Source: Chthoniobacter flavus Ellin428 (lineage in GTDB: Bacteria; Verrucomicrobiota; Verrucomicrobiia; Chthoniobacterales; Chthoniobacteraceae). From it: a stretch of DNA of 64,000 nt. This document shows, piece by piece, positions 49,424 through 57,863 of the stretch. The stretch is from positions 1 through 64,000 of the forward strand of contig NZ_ABVL01000021.1 in assembly GCF_000173075.1 (NCBI RefSeq). Direction: 5' to 3'. Under the pieces are notes generated by a model. The model worked only from the letters and a program-made list of their open reading frames with translations. It did not search any database and was not told the DNA's origin. A program made the position numbers and the translations under genes. Numbering within the stretch: the first letter of the stretch is position 1; every line of letters begins with the position of its first letter.

Positions 49424-52398
49424 ACCCGCTGCGCATCCTGTTCCCCCGAGCCCGGCGACCGGTTACCTTCGGCGCGCTGCTGCCGCTGCTGCTGTTTCTG
49501 GTGATTTTCGGAGTGGGCTGCGTTCTCGCGGAATGGCGCGGATGGTTTCGGTTTTCCTATCGTCCGGCGTTTTATCTCGCCGTGGTGATGCCCTGGGTAT
49601 GGTGGTTGCATCACGCGGGCAATGCGGGGCTTTCGCGCGGCCGCGCGGTCGTGGCGCTGCTCGTGCGGCTGATGATGATCGCCGTCTTCATCCTGCTCCT
49701 CGCCGAACCGCGCGCGGTCCGCCGCAGCGATGTGCTTTCCGTGGTCTACGCGCTTGATGTTTCCGATTCCATGGGCAGCAAGGTGCGCGATCAGGCGCTG
49801 AACTGGATCATGCAAACGGCCACGACGAAGCCGCAGAAGGACGAAGCCGGCCTGGTCGTTTTCGGGCGCGACGCCGCGGTGGAATTGCCGCCGCGCTCCA
49901 GTTTCCCATTTGAAGCGATCAACTCCCGCGTGGCGAAGGACGGCACCGATCTCGGTCAGGCCATGAGCCTCGCCGCGGCCATGCTCCCCGAGGAACACCA
50001 GGGCCGCATCGTCCTCATCACCGATGGCAATGAAACCGAAGGCAGCGCGCTGGCCAAGGTCGACGAACTGAAAGCGCGCGGCGTGGCGGTGGACGTCCTG
50101 CCGGTGGCTTTTTCCTACGACAAGGAGGTGTGGCTCGAGCGCCTCGATCTTCCGCGTGTGGTCAAGGCGGGCGAAACTTACGAAGCCAGCGTGCTGCTCG
50201 ATTCGCTCGCCGCCGGCCACGGCACGCTGCGCCTGCGTGAGAACGGCAAACAGATCTTCGAAAAGGAAGTCGACTACAACGCCGGCAAGAATCGCTTCAC
50301 CCTGCCGCTCTACCTGCGCGAGCCCGGCTACTATGAATACGCGGCGACGATCGATGTGCCGCCGGGTGAGGACGGCTGGGCGGAGAATAACATCGCCATC
50401 GGCGATCTGTATCTGCGCGGCGAGGGCCAGGTATTGTTGCTCACCGATACGAAGAGCGACACCCGCGATTGGGAGCCGCTGGTGGCCGCGCTCAAGGCCA
50501 GCGAACGGATCGTGCAAGTGCGCATGGCTTACGAAATCCCGCGGGAGGCCACGGCGCTGCTGCCCTACGATCTCATCATCATGGCCAATGCCTCGGCGGA
50601 TGCCTTTGACGCTCCGCAGCTCCAGGCCTTGCGCGATGCGGTCTATCATCACGGCGCCGGTTTGATCATGCTCGGCGGCCCGCAGAGCTTCGGCCCCGGC
50701 GGCTATCATCGCACGCCGATCGAGGAAGCGCTGCCCGTGGAGATGGATGTGAAGCAGAAGAAGGTGCTCCCGAAAGGCGCCCTCGCGATCATCCTGCACA
50801 CCTGCGAATTCCCCGAGGGCAACACCTGGGCCAAGCGCATCGCCAAGGAAGCCATCCGTGTGCTCGGCGCGCAGGATGAAGTGGGACTCATCGACTACGC
50901 CTGGGGTGCACAGAATGGTTACAACTGGGTTTTCCCGCTCACCCCTGTCTCGGAGTACGACAAGCTCGTCCCGCTCATCAATGCCGCCACACCCGGCGAC
51001 ATGCCCGATTTCCACACGCCCATGCAACTCGCGCTCACCGGGCTGCAGCAGAGCGACGCCGCGCTCAAGCACCTCATCGTCATTAGCGATGGCGATCCCT
51101 CACCGCCGACACCGGCGCTCGTGCAATCGTTTGTCGATTCCAAGATCAGCGTCTCGATGATCGCGATCAACCCGCACGGCGGCCGTGACATCTCCATCAT
51201 GCAGGCCATCTCGCAGCAGACCGGTGGGCGTTATTATTTCCCGGAAGATCCCGCCGCGCTGCCGAGCATTTTCATCAAGGAAGCGAAGACGCTGAAGCGC
51301 TCGATGTTGCAGAACAAGACCTTCACGCCCGAGGTGGATTTTCCTTCGCCGGTGCTCAAAGGCATCGACCAAATGCCGCCGCTGCGGGGTTACGTGCTGA
51401 CCACCGCGAAGCCGCGGGCGAGCACGGTGTTGCGCGTGCCGCCCGACAAGCAAGCGCCCGACCAACTCGACCCGCTGCTTTCCATCTGGCGTTTCGGTCT
51501 CGGCAGCACGGCGGCGTGGACGAGCGATCTCGGTCAGTCGTGGGCCCAGGACTGGCTCGGGTGGGACAAGTATCGCGCCTTTGTGAAGCAGCTGGCGCAA
51601 CAGGTCTCGCGCGTCGAGCAACCGAATGATTTGCGCTTGAATACGTTTGCCACGGGCAACAACGGCATCATCTCCGTCGAAGATTTCGCCAAGGACGAAG
51701 CGTTTCTCGAAGTGGTCGCCCGCGTGACCGGTCCGCGGGGCGATGCTCTTGACCTGCCGCTGCGGCAGACCGGCTCGCGCCGTTACCAGGCGCAATTCCC
51801 ACTCTCCGGCAAAGGCCGCTATCAGGTCTCCATCGCGGCCACCGGACGCGCCGCGAAGAACGGCGAGCCGGAACAACTTTTCGGCGGATTCGCCGTTCCT
51901 TATTCCCCGGAATATCTCAGTTTCCGCAGCAATCCGCAGTTGCTCCAGCAGATCGCTGCGCGCACCGGCGGACGCGTGCTCGATCCTGCGACCACCGATC
52001 TCTATCACCCGGAACGGCACACCCGCGAAAGCACCCAGCCGGTCTTCGATTGGTTGCTCATCTTCCTCGCCTGCCTGTTGCCGATCGATGTCGCTGTGCG
52101 CCGCGTGCAGCTCGATTGGATGGTGATTCGCGGCTGGTTTAGCTTTGGCAAAAAGTCCGAGGATTCCACCGCGACCATGGGCGCGCTGCTTGGCCGCAAA
52201 CGCCGCGTCGAAGCAACTCTCGCCACGACTCCCGAGCCCGCATCAAAACCGATCGCCAAACCGCCGCTCAAATCGGCCCCTCCATCCATCCCGAAACCTG
52301 CCGCGCCGGAAGCAAAGCCGAGTGATGCCGGCGAATCCATTTCCACCACCGAACGTCTCCTGGCGCGCAAGCGCAAACGGGACCAAGACCAAAAATAA
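49420..52398 (+). CDS. Large membrane VWA-domain protein with glutamine-amidotransferase-like region
   Basis: A 992-residue protein with three N-terminal TM helices and one near residues 870-890. The first VWA domain (about 100-245) has an intact MIDAS motif DVSDSMG, then KDGTDLGQAM and LITDGNET. A GATase1-like region (about 340-560) follows (GEGQVLLLTDTK, GAGLIMLGGPQSFGPGGY), with another VWA-like half (LIVISDGDPSPPTP). The C-terminus is a Pro/Lys/Ala-rich cytosolic tail. This is the planctomycete/verrucomicrobial VWA-GATase type found with MoxR clusters. Its ATG overlaps the previous stop by 4 nt, so it is in the same operon as the importer. Probable role: assembly of a surface or periplasmic complex; unproven. 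Confidence 0.9.
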   Translation: MNPLRILFPRARRPVTFGALLPLLLFLVIFGVGCVLAEWRGWFRFSYRPAFYLAVVMPWVWWLHHAGNAGLSRGRAVVALLVRLMMIAVFILLLAEPRAVRRSDVLSVVYALDVSDSMGSKVRDQALNWIMQTATTKPQKDEAGLVVFGRDAAVELPPRSSFPFEAINSRVAKDGTDLGQAMSLAAAMLPEEHQGRIVLITDGNETEGSALAKVDELKARGVAVDVLPVAFSYDKEVWLERLDLPRVVKAGETYEASVLLDSLAAGHGTLRLRENGKQIFEKEVDYNAGKNRFTLPLYLREPGYYEYAATIDVPPGEDGWAENNIAIGDLYLRGEGQVLLLTDTKSDTRDWEPLVAALKASERIVQVRMAYEIPREATALLPYDLIIMANASADAFDAPQLQALRDAVYHHGAGLIMLGGPQSFGPGGYHRTPIEEALPVEMDVKQKKVLPKGALAIILHTCEFPEGNTWAKRIAKEAIRVLGAQDEVGLIDYAWGAQNGYNWVFPLTPVSEYDKLVPLINAATPGDMPDFHTPMQLALTGLQQSDAALKHLIVISDGDPSPPTPALVQSFVDSKISVSMIAINPHGGRDISIMQAISQQTGGRYYFPEDPAALPSIFIKEAKTLKRSMLQNKTFTPEVDFPSPVLKGIDQMPPLRGYVLTTAKPRASTVLRVPPDKQAPDQLDPLLSIWRFGLGSTAAWTSDLGQSWAQDWLGWDKYRAFVKQLAQQVSRVEQPNDLRLNTFATGNNGIISVEDFAKDEAFLEVVARVTGPRGDALDLPLRQTGSRRYQAQFPLSGKGRYQVSIAATGRAAKNGEPEQLFGGFAVPYSPEYLSFRSNPQLLQQIAARTGGRVLDPATTDLYHPERHTRESTQPVFDWLLIFLACLLPIDVAVRRVQLDWMVIRGWFSFGKKSEDSTATMGALLGRKRRVEATLATTPEPASKPIAKPPLKSAPPSIPKPAAPEAKPSDAGESISTTERLLARKRKRDQDQK

Positions 52399-52404
52399 GC
52401 CGCC

Positions 52405-52836
52405 ATGGAACCCTGGAAAATCCAAGCCATCCTCGCTGCCGTCTTCGCCGGCCTCACCTCGATCCTCGCCAAGAGCGGTATGAAGACGCTCGGGCCCGAT
52501 GTCAGCCTTGCGTTGCGCACGGCCGTCGTCTTTGTCCTCATTGTCGCCAATGCCTTCATCTGGACCTCCGGTCGTCCCGGGGCTGCGCTGGCCGCGGCCC
52601 GTCCACGCGATCTGCTGCTCCTCGCGCTGAGCGGACTCACCACGTCGCTCTCGTGGATCTTCTACTACCGTGCCATGAAAACCGGCACGGTCTCCTTCGT
52701 CGCGCTGGTCGATAAGGGCAGCATCATCGTCACCCTGGTGCTGGCCTTCGTGCTGCTCCACGAACCTTTCACGCCCAAGACGGCCTGTGGCGCGGGGCTC
52801 ATTCTGGGCGGCGTTGCCGTCCTCACGTGGAAGTAG
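52405..52836 (+). CDS. Small EamA-family transporter (half-size)
   Basis: A 143-residue, mostly hydrophobic protein with four to five TM helices, corresponding to one EamA domain (AILAAVFAGLTSILAKSGMK... FYYRAMKTGTVSFVALVDKGSIIVTLVLAFVLLHEPFTP). Full-size members have two such domains; this one would work as a dimer. It starts 6 nt after the VWA gene stop. The substrate is unknown. Confidence 0.85.
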   Translation: MEPWKIQAILAAVFAGLTSILAKSGMKTLGPDVSLALRTAVVFVLIVANAFIWTSGRPGAALAAARPRDLLLLALSGLTTSLSWIFYYRAMKTGTVSFVALVDKGSIIVTLVLAFVLLHEPFTPKTACGAGLILGGVAVLTWK

Positions 52837-52858
52837 CTGCGTATTGGAAAAGACTGAT

Positions 52859-53371
52859 ATGAGCACCCCGTCGAAAAATCCGTTCCTCGAAGATGTGTTG
52901 AAAGACCACGCGACCCTCTTCCAACCTGGCCAGGGCGAAATCCTGCAAATGGGCGGATCGAAGATCACCCTCAAAGTCACGAGCGCCATTTCCAATGATC
53001 AGTTGGGCGTCTACGAAATCGAGCTCGCGCCCGGCAGGATCGGCGCCCGGCTGCATTATCATCGGTTTATGGACGAGACGTTCATCGTCACCGAAGGGGT
53101 GCTTACCGTGCAGCACGGCGATACCGAAGTGGAAGCGCCCGCCGGCTCGGTGATCTACCTCCCGCGCTTGACGCCCCACGCCTTCGCCAATCGCTCATCC
53201 GCGCGAGCCGTGACCACGCTCATCTTCAATCCGGCGCAAAAGCGCGAAGGTTTCTTCTACGGCCTGCAGCAGATCCTGGCGGCGGACCCGATCAACCCGG
53301 AGGACTATCTCACGCTCTATAACAAATACGACAGCTACCCGGTGGATACTGCGAAGATGCTACCGGTATAG
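52859..53371 (+). CDS. Cupin-domain protein
   Basis: A 170-residue cupin. The conserved barrel has the first metal motif GARLHYHRFMDETFIVTEGVLTV (H-x-H-x-E type) and the second LPRLTPHAFAN with a His. Such proteins bind a metal and a small molecule or act as isomerase/dioxygenase; which one cannot be said. ATG 52859 begins MSTPSKNPFLEDVL and fits. It lies 22 nt after the EamA stop in the same direction. A short repeat and a 173-nt gap follow. Confidence 0.88.
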   Translation: MSTPSKNPFLEDVLKDHATLFQPGQGEILQMGGSKITLKVTSAISNDQLGVYEIELAPGRIGARLHYHRFMDETFIVTEGVLTVQHGDTEVEAPAGSVIYLPRLTPHAFANRSSARAVTTLIFNPAQKREGFFYGLQQILAADPINPEDYLTLYNKYDSYPVDTAKMLPV

Positions 53372-53391
53372 GGAGTGATCAGACTCCGATC

Positions 53392-53420
53392 GGTCCTATA
53401 CTTCCTATTCCTCCTATACG
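53392..53420 (+). repeat. Second copy of the GGTCCTATACTTCC repeat
   Basis: These 29 nt match 23222-23250 at all but about two positions, yet here the inverted purine-rich partner is missing. It lies between the cupin and the HExxH gene. Confidence 0.7.
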
Positions 53421-53544
53421 CCGCAGGCGTTTTCCTGCTCGGAAATCGGTTTCTCCAAAAGCCACCTCATGTCGTGAAAATACCCGCGTCTGTAGTGGCA
53501 ATGTTTACCGTATTGTTCATCGCTGATAGGATGGTTCCCGATCC

Positions 53545-54030
53545 ATGAACGACAGCATTCTCACCCCTGAACGATTCGAACAAATCCTGCCGCTGGCGAC
53601 CGCTTGGGCGGAGGAGCAGGAAAAGCACATCCTCGCCTCAGGCGTGCCGCTGACGTCTTCCCAAATCGCCGACGCGCGGGTCCGTCGGCGTGACCCGTCC
53701 GGAGCGGGTCCGCCTTTTTGCTATGTCCCATCCATTCCCACGCCGGAACATCCGGTTCTCCGCGCGGCAGGAGAGGCGGCGCGTTTGATCAGCCCCTACA
53801 CCGCCGGACTCACGCTGCGCTACGGCATCTTCATCCGCAACGATCAGAGCAATGACCGCCGGTTGATCGCCCACGAGCTCGTCCACACCGGCCAGTATGA
53901 GCGCCGCGGCAGTGTGCTCGAATTTCTGCGCCAGTATCTGCACGAATGCCTGACCATTGGCTATCCCGCCGCACCGATGGAACAGGAGGCGATCATCGTC
54001 TCCGAGCGTCTTCTGCGCCCAGCGAAATGA
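53545..54030 (+). CDS. Small HExxH zinc-metallopeptidase-like protein
   Basis: A 161-residue protein with the zinc motif HELVH at residues 112-116, in LIAHELVHTGQYERRGSVLEFLRQYLHECLTIGY. A conserved block PMEQEAI follows, where the Glu could be the third ligand. The N-terminus is helical. It resembles DUF4157-like minigluzincin proteins. No signal peptide is seen. It comes 38 nt before the MoxR gene, in the same direction. Substrate unknown; autonomous activity not sure. Confidence 0.78.
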   Translation: MNDSILTPERFEQILPLATAWAEEQEKHILASGVPLTSSQIADARVRRRDPSGAGPPFCYVPSIPTPEHPVLRAAGEAARLISPYTAGLTLRYGIFIRNDQSNDRRLIAHELVHTGQYERRGSVLEFLRQYLHECLTIGYPAAPMEQEAIIVSERLLRPAK

Positions 54031-54067
54031 ATCGCGTCGTCCGGTAACTTCTGGAAGGATCCCCACT

Positions 54068-55072
54068 ATGAGCGACCCCACTCAACTTCAGGCCGAGGCC
54101 CAGCAATTCCGGACGGATTTTCAAAGACTGCGTGAGGCGGTGGGGACGGTCATCGTTGGGCAGCAACGGGTGGTGGAAGGCGTGCTCACCGCGATCGTGG
54201 CCGGCGGCAATGTGCTGCTCGAAGGTGTGCCTGGGCTCGGCAAAACGGAGCTGGTGAAGACACTCGCCCGCGCGCTCACGCTGGATTTTCGTCGCATCCA
54301 ATTTACGCCCGATCTTATGCCCGCGGACATCGTCGGCACGAACGTGATGACCGCCGGACCGGACGGCCGTTACAACTTCGAGTTCCGCCGCGGACCGATT
54401 TTCACCCAGCTCCTCCTGGCCGATGAAATCAATCGCGCGACGCCAAAGACGCATAGCGCACTGCTCGAGACCATGCAGGAAGGCAGCGTCACCGCCGCCG
54501 GCTCGACGCATATCTTGCAGCAGCCCTTCTTTGTGCTGGCCACGCAGAATCCGCTGGAACAGGAAGGCACATATCCGCTGCCCGAAGCGCAGCTCGACCG
54601 CTTCATGTTCAAGCTCAACGTGCCGTTTTTGAATCGCGCGGAGCTCAATGAAATGGTGCGCCGCACCACGCTCGGCGGCGGCGCCGAGGTGCCGAAGATC
54701 ATGGACGGCGAACGCATCCTCGCCTTGCGCGCCATTCTCGAAAAGGTGGTGGTTGCCGATCCGGTCCGCGACTACGCCGTGCGGCTCGTGCTGGCCACGC
54801 ATCCCGATGCCGTGGAAGCGGGGGACAACGTGAAGCGTTTCGTCAAATGGGGCGCGAGTCCGCGGGCCGTGCAGGCGCTCATCCGCGCCGCGCGGGTGCG
54901 GGCGCTCGCCGAGGGTCGCGTGCATGTGGCTTTCGAGGATGTCCGCCATTTCGTGCCCGAAGTGCTTGGCCATCGCGTGTTGCTGAATTACGACGGCCTG
55001 GCGGAAAACTTGAGCGTGCCGGCACTGGTCATCGAGGCGGGCAAGGCGGTGCCGGAGGAAGCCGCGGCATGA
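54068..55072 (+). CDS. MoxR-family AAA+ ATPase
   Basis: A 334-residue AAA+ ATPase of the MoxR type, a chaperone thought to help VWA proteins assemble. Walker A is GVPGLGKTE, Walker B LLLADEINRATPKTHSALLETMQEG, with sensor 1 in FVLATQNPLEQEGTYPLPEAQLDRFMF and the C-terminal lid SPRAVQALIRAARVRALAEGR. ATG 54068 follows a GGAAGGA ribosome site; an upstream ATG overlaps the previous gene. The next gene starts within its stop (ATGA). MoxR-DUF58-VWA is a classic arrangement. Confidence 0.95.
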   Translation: MSDPTQLQAEAQQFRTDFQRLREAVGTVIVGQQRVVEGVLTAIVAGGNVLLEGVPGLGKTELVKTLARALTLDFRRIQFTPDLMPADIVGTNVMTAGPDGRYNFEFRRGPIFTQLLLADEINRATPKTHSALLETMQEGSVTAAGSTHILQQPFFVLATQNPLEQEGTYPLPEAQLDRFMFKLNVPFLNRAELNEMVRRTTLGGGAEVPKIMDGERILALRAILEKVVVADPVRDYAVRLVLATHPDAVEAGDNVKRFVKWGASPRAVQALIRAARVRALAEGRVHVAFEDVRHFVPEVLGHRVLLNYDGLAENLSVPALVIEAGKAVPEEAAA

Positions 55073-55966
55073 CGGGTCCCGCGCCGCAACTGACCTCGCT
55101 GCTCACCAACCGCGATCTCGACCGGCTGGCGCGGCTGCGGCTCAAGGTCTCGCGACGCTTCACCAATCGCGGGCGCGGCGAGCATCTCGGCGTGAAGGGC
55201 GGCACGAGCACGGAGTTCTGCGACTATCGCGACTACGCGGCGGGCGACGATGTGCGTTTCGTGGACTGGAATATTTTCGCCCGCATCCAGCGGCCCTACC
55301 TCAAGCAGTTCCACCAGGAAGAGGAACTGCACGTCGCCCTGCTCATCGACGCCTCGCGCTCGATGCTCTTCGAAGAAAAGTTCGCGTTCGCGCAACGACT
55401 GGCCGCCGCGCTGGGTGTGCTCGGTATCCGTGGTGGCGAAAAAATCAGCGCCTATGCGATGGGCACGGAAGGCCCATCCCCGCGGCTCGTCCCGACGCGC
55501 GGACGCACCGCGCAGGGGAAGCTCTTCGCGTTTCTGGAAAACATCGAAGGCGGTGGCGAGACGCCGCTGGAGCGGGGAATCGAAGCATTTCTGCGTCATC
55601 ATAGCGGGCGTGGCGTCGCCGTGATCCTCAGCGATTTTCTTACCGACGGCGACCTGCGGCGTTCTTTCAATCTCCTGCACAATGCCGGCCTGGAGATTTT
55701 TGCGGTGCAATTGCTCGGCCCCTCGGAACTCGCGCCCGAGATCAATGGCGACCTGCGTTTCGTCGATTGCGAAACGGCCGCGCATCTCGATATTTCCGCC
55801 GCGGGGCGACCTGCTCTCGCTCTACCACGAATACCGGCTGGCCCACGAAGCACAGCTCACCGCGCTCTGCCAGCAGCGGTCGGGGAAATTCCTCTCGATC
55901 TCCAGCGCCGAACCTCTCGAGCGCGTGGTCTTCGACATCATGCGCCGCCGCGGCTGGATCGTGTAA
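55069..55966 (+). CDS. DUF58 (MoxR-associated) protein (one frameshift)
   Basis: A DUF58 protein of about 298 residues, which has a VWA-like fold and works with MoxR. It has the family motif FCDYRDYAAGDDVRFVDWNIFARI and the VWA MIDAS-like LLIDASRSM. After LDISAAG the frame runs into an unrelated C-terminal sequence, while the next frame continues with GDLLSLYHEYRLAHEAQLTAL and ends MRRRGWIV with a stop at 55964-55966, the family's proper end. Dropping one G of the run at 55803-55806 joins them. The start overlaps the MoxR stop by 4 nt and the BatA-like gene begins 7 nt after. A consensus error is the simplest cause. Confidence 0.88.
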
Positions 55967-55972
55967 CGCGCC

Positions 55973-57847
55973 ATGCTCCCCGCCTTTTCATCGCTCGGCA
56001 ATGCGTGGCTCTTCGCGCTGCTCGTTCCGCTGATCGCCTTCTACTTCCTCAAGCTCAAACGCCCGCGCGTCGCCATTCCCTCGCTGGTGCTCTGGCGCCA
56101 GGTGCTCAACGACCAGCGGGTGAATTCTCCCTTCCAGCGTTTCAAGCGCAACCTGCTGCTGCTCCTGCAAATCCTCATCCTCACGCTGCTCGCCCTCGCG
56201 GCCATGCAGCCCTTCTTGCGACGCGAGGCAGCGCGGGCGCATCGGCTCCCCGTGCTCATTGATGTCTCGGCGAGCATGGCCGCGCTGGACAAACCGCACG
56301 GAAAATCGCGCCTCGACGAAGTGAAGCAACGCCTGCGCGAACGCATCGACGCCCTGTTGCTCGACCAGGAGTTGTGCCTCGTCGCTTTTGGCAAAACCGC
56401 CCGCCGCCTCACCGCCTTCACCAACAACCACCGCGAACTCCGCGAAGCGCTCGATGCGCTCACCGTGGAAGATGTGCCCAGCGACATCGAGGAAGCGCTG
56501 CGTCTCACCCAGGCCCTCGGTCGCACCGAGCCTTTCGATAAAGTGTTGCTCCTCTCCGATGGCAACCTGCCGACGCAAGCGAACTTCGAACTGCCCTTCG
56601 CAATCGATTTCCAAAAGACGCCGCCGGCGGGTCCGAATTTCGGCGTCACGGCATTCAGCGCCCGCCGCGCCCCGGGCGGTCACTGGCAGGTCTTCGTGCA
56701 ACTCGCCGGCTCCGCGAATGCGCCATCCACGACCGGGGCGCTGGAGCTACGGCAGGGCGACAAGGTCATCGCGCACGAGGACGTCTCCCTCACCAAAGGC
56801 AGCGCGCCGCGCCTGACCTTCGATCTCGCGGGTGGCCCCGGCGCGGTGCTCGAAGCGCGGCTGAAGCTCAATGACTTCGACTCCCTCGGCGCCGACGATG
56901 CCGCCTGGCTCACGTTGCCCGCTTCGCGTCCGCTGGCGATCTTCGTCCCGGAAAATCTCGCCGGCTACCGCCACGCGCTCGCCGCGTTGGAAGATGTGAA
57001 CGTCTTCCCGCAGGCCGATGCGCCGACCCCGGCGGCGTTCGATCTCGTCATCAGCGATCACGAAGAGGACCTGGCCAAACCGGCGCGGGTGAAGTGCGTG
57101 GTCGGCATCGTCCCGGCGGACGCGCGCGCGCTGGTCACCGTGGAACACAAGAACGCCCAAGCCATCGACTGGCGCCGCGATTCCTCGCTGCTCCAGCACG
57201 TCAGCTTGCGTGACGTCGTCTTCATGGATGAGCCGGTGGACAGCAGCGCCACCGCCGAGGATTCGCTCGCCCAGCTCGGTTACGAAACGCTCGCCCAGGG
57301 TGAACACGGCCCGCTCATCCTGCAGAAGCGCACGGGCGAAGCGCTCCTCATCTCGCTCCTCTTCCACACCGACCGCTCCACGTTGCCCTATCGCGTCGGC
57401 TTCCCGATCCTCGTCGCAAATCTCGTCCAGACCGCCCTGCACGAAAGCGGGCTTGCCGAGGCGGAAGCCGGGCACACCGGCGTGCTCAGCGCGGATGGCT
57501 TCGTGGCCAACGCCTCTTGCACGATCACCGGCCCCGCGGATTTTCGCCGCACCGTGCAAGCCGATGCACAAGGCCGCCTGACCGGCATTCCCGCACCACG
57601 CGCCGGCGAATACAGCATCACCGCGAGCGGCGGCACCCCGCAGTCCGTTGGCGCCAACCTGCTCTCGGCGAGCGAGACCTCGCTGGCCGCGGTGGATCAA
57701 TTGCAATTCAACGATCAGCTCACCGTCGCCGCGGTCACCGCGCCGGCGAAGAGCGATCGTGCATTGTGGTGGGCCATCGCCCTCGCCGCCTTCCTCGCGC
57801 TGCTCGTCGAGTGGTGGTGGTTTCAGCGTCCCGCACGAACGGTCTAA
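55973..57847 (+). CDS. BatA-like membrane protein with VWA domain
   Basis: A 624-residue protein. The BatA N-terminal domain has two TM helices (WLFALLVPLIAFYFLKLKRP with the KLKRPR signature, and NLLLLLQILILTLLALAAMQPF). A VWA domain (about 90-215) has MIDAS DVSASM. A beta-rich extracytoplasmic middle follows, and a last TM helix (WWAIALAAFLALLVEWWWF) near the C-terminus. It is the VWA partner expected for the MoxR and DUF58 products just upstream (6-nt gap). Bat proteins were first linked to aerotolerance; here the role is unknown. Confidence 0.92.
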   Translation: MLPAFSSLGNAWLFALLVPLIAFYFLKLKRPRVAIPSLVLWRQVLNDQRVNSPFQRFKRNLLLLLQILILTLLALAAMQPFLRREAARAHRLPVLIDVSASMAALDKPHGKSRLDEVKQRLRERIDALLLDQELCLVAFGKTARRLTAFTNNHRELREALDALTVEDVPSDIEEALRLTQALGRTEPFDKVLLLSDGNLPTQANFELPFAIDFQKTPPAGPNFGVTAFSARRAPGGHWQVFVQLAGSANAPSTTGALELRQGDKVIAHEDVSLTKGSAPRLTFDLAGGPGAVLEARLKLNDFDSLGADDAAWLTLPASRPLAIFVPENLAGYRHALAALEDVNVFPQADAPTPAAFDLVISDHEEDLAKPARVKCVVGIVPADARALVTVEHKNAQAIDWRRDSSLLQHVSLRDVVFMDEPVDSSATAEDSLAQLGYETLAQGEHGPLILQKRTGEALLISLLFHTDRSTLPYRVGFPILVANLVQTALHESGLAEAEAGHTGVLSADGFVANASCTITGPADFRRTVQADAQGRLTGIPAPRAGEYSITASGGTPQSVGANLLSASETSLAAVDQLQFNDQLTVAAVTAPAKSDRALWWAIALAAFLALLVEWWWFQRPARTV

Positions 57848-57863
57848 AATTCATTGCACACCC

